Source: Peptoniphilus raoultii (GTDB lineage Bacteria; Bacillota; Clostridia; Tissierellales; Peptoniphilaceae). From it: a stretch of DNA of 64,000 nucleotides. Both the position numbers and the translations under genes were made by a program. The stretch covers positions 1,113,629 to 1,177,628 of the forward strand of contig NZ_FMWM01000002.1 in assembly GCF_900099555.1 (NCBI RefSeq), in the 5' to 3' direction. The notes below the pieces were generated by a model, which did no database searches, was not told where the DNA came from, and worked only from the letters and a program-made list of their open reading frames with translations. Below, piece after piece: positions 61,665 through 64,000 of the stretch. The number at the start of each line of letters is the position of its first letter. Positions within the stretch are counted from its first letter, which is position 1.

Positions 61665-62282
61665 ATGTACGAAGATTTAAATCAAAGACAACTTGAAATT
61701 TTGTTTTTTATAAAAAAAGAAATTGAAAGAAAGGGCTACCCTCCTACTGTTAGGGAAATCTGCGCAGGAGTTGGTATTAAAAGTACTTCTACCGTTCATT
61801 ATGCCCTTGAACGTTTAGAAAACAAAAATTATATAAAAAAAGATCCTTCAAAAACTAGGGCTATAGAAATAATTGATCAGGATGAAGGATTTTTTTCTTC
61901 TAAGAAAAAAACTATTGATGTGCCAATTCTTGGACGTGTAACTGCCGGAATACCAATTCTTGCCGTTGAAAATTTAGAAGATACTGTTCCCCTATCCTGT
62001 GATTTTGTAAGGGATAGAAATGTTTTTGTCCTAAAAGTTGAGGGAGAAAGCATGATTAATGCTGGGATTTTAGATGGAGATTATGTTGTTATTGAAAAGA
62101 CTTCTTATGCTGAAAATGGTGATAAAGTTTTAGCCTTAATTGAAGATGAAGCAACTATAAAAACTTTTTACAAAGAAAAGGATGGCTTCAGACTTCAACC
62201 TGAAAATGACTTTATGAAGCCAATATATGTTCAAGATCTTTCAATTTTAGGTAAAATTATTGGTCTTTATAGAAAATATTAA
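61665..62282 (+). CDS. lexA: SOS repressor LexA
   Basis: 205 residues. N-terminal winged helix (about 1-65, YPPTVREICAGVGIKSTSTV), Ala94-Gly95 self-cleavage site in RVTAGIPIL, catalytic S129 (EGESMINAG) and K166 (EATIKTF) as in functional LexA peptidases. A full SOS repressor, matched with recA at 49188 and the box-like sites upstream. GGGGG ribosome site 7-8 bases from ATG. Confidence 0.97.
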   Translation: MYEDLNQRQLEILFFIKKEIERKGYPPTVREICAGVGIKSTSTVHYALERLENKNYIKKDPSKTRAIEIIDQDEGFFSSKKKTIDVPILGRVTAGIPILAVENLEDTVPLSCDFVRDRNVFVLKVEGESMINAGILDGDYVVIEKTSYAENGDKVLALIEDEATIKTFYKEKDGFRLQPENDFMKPIYVQDLSILGKIIGLYRKY

Positions 62283-62285
62283 AAA

Positions 62286-62316
62286 ATAGCCTTATAGGGT
62301 TTTCCTATGAGGCTAT
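62286..62316. terminator. Bidirectional terminator between lexA and the YnbB-like gene
   Basis: A 13-bp stem (62286-62298 with 62304-62316, one G-T pair) with a GTTTT loop. An A run precedes it, giving a T tail on the minus strand; the plus side is T-rich. Serves both convergent genes. Confidence 0.85.
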
Positions 62317-62323
62317 ATTATTT

Positions 62324-63613
62324 TTATTTAATTTTTATTAATTCCTTATTGTTTAAGGAGTTAAGAATATTTAAAAGAGCGATCTTTCCATGATAGTAGG
62401 TCAGTCCTCCTTGAAAGTAAACATAATAAGGATCTCTCATAGGGCCGTCTGCCGAAAGTTCAATTGATGATCCTTCAATAAATCCTCCTGCTGCCATAAT
62501 TACTTTATCTTTATAACCTGGCATATCCCATGGCATTGGTGTAAATTGTGAATCAACTGGGGATGAAAACTGAATAAATTTGCAGAATTCTTCTAAAATT
62601 TCTGGACTTTCAAGTCTGATAGCTGTAATTATATCAGATCTTTTGTAATCAGATTTTGGTATTACATAAAATTCTAATTCTTCAAAGGCCTTGGAAAATA
62701 ATAGGGCAGTTTTTAAGGCATCCTCTGTTATTTTTGGGCTGATAAAAAATCCTTGTAAAACCTGTCTTGTCATACCAAAAGTTAAGCCGCAGTCTTTTCC
62801 GATACCAGGTGCTGTTAAAAATGAAGCACAGTTTTCAATTAAATTCTTTTTACCAACAATGTATCCTCCTGAATATGCCAGGCCGCCGCCAGGGTTTTTA
62901 ATAAGAGAGCCTGCCATTAAGTCAACATCAAGTTCACTCGGCTCCTTAATATCTGTAAATTCACCGTAGCAGTTATCTACAAAAATTATAAGGTCTTTTT
63001 TAAGCTTTCTTATTGTTCTGCATGCTTTATCTATTTCGTCAATGGAAAAAGCAGCTCTATTTGAATAACCAGTTGACCTTTGAATCATAACAATTTTTGT
63101 ATTTTCTCTTAAATAATCTTTAAAGGAATCTAAATCAATATGACCATCTATTAAAGGCACTTCCGAATATTCTATACCTCGATTTAAAAGGGTTTTTTTG
63201 TTATTTGAAGTTAGACCAATAACTTTTTGAAGTGTATCATAGGGCCTTCCTGAAAGGGAAAGTAAATGATCTCCGCTTTCAAGATTTGAAGAAATTGCAA
63301 GGCTAATTGCATGAGTACCATTTACTATATTGGGCCTAACTAGGGCGTCTTCTGTTTTAAAGACATCAGCATAAATTTTTTCTGCTTTATCTCTTCCAGC
63401 ATCGCCATAGCCATAGCCCGTTGTCCAAGAAAAGTCTGTGGACTGAAGTTTGCTATCCTGCATAGCTTTAAGAATTTTCACTTGATTATACATGGCTATT
63501 TTTGAAAAATCTTCATAGCGATTTTTTATTTTTTCTTCACATTTGTCAACAAAATTTATTACCTTAGAATTTATTTGGTAATTTTCTTTAAGTATATTTT
63601 CATAAATATCCAA
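62324..63613 (-). CDS. YnbB-like PLP-dependent enzyme (methionine gamma-lyase / aluminium-resistance family)
   Basis: 429 residues, TTG start with GGAG upstream. PLP fold type I of the YnbB/aluminium-resistance-protein family annotated as cystathionine beta-lyase-like or methionine gamma-lyase. Key segments: WTTGYGYGDAGRD, RPNIVNGTHAI, FVDNCYGEF, and the PLP lysine in MAGSLIKNPGGGLAYSGG. Substrate not established. It overlaps the end of miaA by 14 bases, and the miaA-ynbB-lexA neighbourhood occurs across Firmicutes. Confidence 0.88.
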   Translation of the reverse strand: MDIYENILKENYQINSKVINFVDKCEEKIKNRYEDFSKIAMYNQVKILKAMQDSKLQSTDFSWTTGYGYGDAGRDKAEKIYADVFKTEDALVRPNIVNGTHAISLAISSNLESGDHLLSLSGRPYDTLQKVIGLTSNNKKTLLNRGIEYSEVPLIDGHIDLDSFKDYLRENTKIVMIQRSTGYSNRAAFSIDEIDKACRTIRKLKKDLIIFVDNCYGEFTDIKEPSELDVDLMAGSLIKNPGGGLAYSGGYIVGKKNLIENCASFLTAPGIGKDCGLTFGMTRQVLQGFFISPKITEDALKTALLFSKAFEELEFYVIPKSDYKRSDIITAIRLESPEILEEFCKFIQFSSPVDSQFTPMPWDMPGYKDKVIMAAGGFIEGSSIELSADGPMRDPYYVYFQGGLTYYHGKIALLNILNSLNNKELIKIK

Positions 63614-64000
63614 GTCTTTCTCCTATATAATTAATTATTTGGTTTTTAATACTAGGTTCTTCCCTATTAAACCATTTAATTCTTTCATCTCTTTTAAACC
63701 AGGTTATTTGCCTTTTGGCATAGTGCCTGGAATTTTTTTTAATATCGTAAATCATATGGTCATAAGATAATTGACCATTAAGATAAGAAATAACTTCCTT
63801 ATAACCAATGGCTTTAAGGGACTGAGAGTTTTCCCTAAGTCCATGATCTAGAAGTTCTTTTATTTCATCAATAAGGCCCTTATCTATCATTTGATCTACC
63901 CTTTTATTTATTCTTTCATATAGCCTTGACCTATCCATGTAAAGACCTATAAAAATAAGGTCATAGTTATTATTATAGGCCCTAAAATTATTAGACTTTT
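63600..64000 (-). CDS. miaA: tRNA dimethylallyltransferase MiaA, C-terminal part (cut by window end)
   Basis: About 133 residues visible; the frame stays open to the window end, so the ATG at 63938 is internal. The visible segment reads YDLIFIGLYMDRSRLYERIN, then IGYKEVISYLNG and RHYAKRQITWFKRD, the C-terminal half of MiaA, which prenylates A37 of tRNAs. The P-loop is outside the window. It overlaps the downstream YnbB-like gene. Confidence 0.93.
   Translation of the reverse strand, partial: KSNNFRAYNNNYDLIFIGLYMDRSRLYERINKRVDQMIDKGLIDEIKELLDHGLRENSQSLKAIGYKEVISYLNGQLSYDHMIYDIKKNSRHYAKRQITWFKRDERIKWFNREEPSIKNQIINYIGERLGYL

Noticed and set aside
1-64000. CRISPR arrays, insertion sequences, prophage, tRNA or rRNA genes
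   Set aside because: None were seen on reading the window: no regular spaced repeats, transposase motifs, phage structural genes or cloverleaf-like sequences.

Overview
The window is AT-rich, gene-dense chromosomal DNA from a low-GC Gram-positive bacterium. PolC-type replicase, RNase Y, RqcH, SepF, YlmH, a bifunctional Rel, a YneA/LexA pair and strong Shine-Dalgarno sequences all point to Firmicutes in the broad sense. The gene orders, the very low GC and the many TTG starts suggest an anaerobic coccus of the Tissierellia/Peptoniphilaceae type. That placement is inference from gene content; no 16S or tRNA gene lies in the window. No insertion sequence, prophage, CRISPR array or tRNA gene was seen. 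The content is mostly core housekeeping, in long tightly coupled operons.

Layout. (1) 1-6980, plus strand: the end of recJ, then rel, dtd, a metallo-beta-lactamase-fold hydrolase, hemZ-like radical SAM and a divergent Mur ligase, closed by a terminator. (2) 7055-11318, plus: aspS with a structured attenuator-like leader, an RseC-like protein and two unknown membrane-anchored coiled-coil proteins. (3) 11336-13822: a TraB-family membrane protein converging on a two-subunit ThrE-type exporter. (4) 13838-21438, plus: der, plsY, gpsA, a HlyD-like protein, then a compressed division/lipoprotein block (yggS, sepF, ylmH, lspA, rluD). (5) 21548-21931: an unannotated 49-residue membrane peptide with its own consensus promoter and terminator. 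(6) 22026-32972, plus: rpsB, tsf, pyrH, frr, uppS, cdsA, rseP, ispG, polC, with terminator-like hairpins between several genes. (7) 32974-43608, plus: rimP, nusA, ylxR, infB, rbfA, nrnA, truB, ribF, then rpsO with a structured leader, pnp and dut. (8) 43620-53613, plus: ftsK, rimO, pgsA, cinA, recA and a four-gene SbcD/SbcC-like module in which the Rad50-type ATPase is split into separate polypeptides. (9) 53670-64000: yerC, rqcH (minus), glyA, then on the minus strand a secreted copper-amine-oxidase-N domain protein, a Xer recombinase, rny and a YneA-like LysM protein. The last of these is divergent from lexA, with three LexA-box-like sites between them. A YnbB-like PLP enzyme and the end of miaA (both minus) close the window.

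Functional themes: translation and its quality control (aspS, rpsB, tsf, frr, rimP, nusA, infB, rbfA, truB, rpsO, rimO, dtd, rqcH, miaA), RNA turnover (pnp, nrnA, rny), envelope lipid and isoprenoid synthesis (plsY, gpsA, pgsA, cdsA, uppS, ispG), DNA replication, repair and segregation (recJ, polC, recA, the split SbcCD module, ftsK, xer, lexA) and the stringent response (rel). The most unusual items are the split Rad50/SbcC module beside recA, the Mur ligase with replaced signature motifs, the small membrane peptide, and several 5' leaders (aspS, rpsB, rimP, rpsO) that look like RNA-level control elements.

Stretches over about 300 bases without a gene: 21810-22150 holds a terminator, the rpsB promoter and a leader hairpin; 57311-57779 holds two terminators around about 375 bp of featureless AT-rich DNA.
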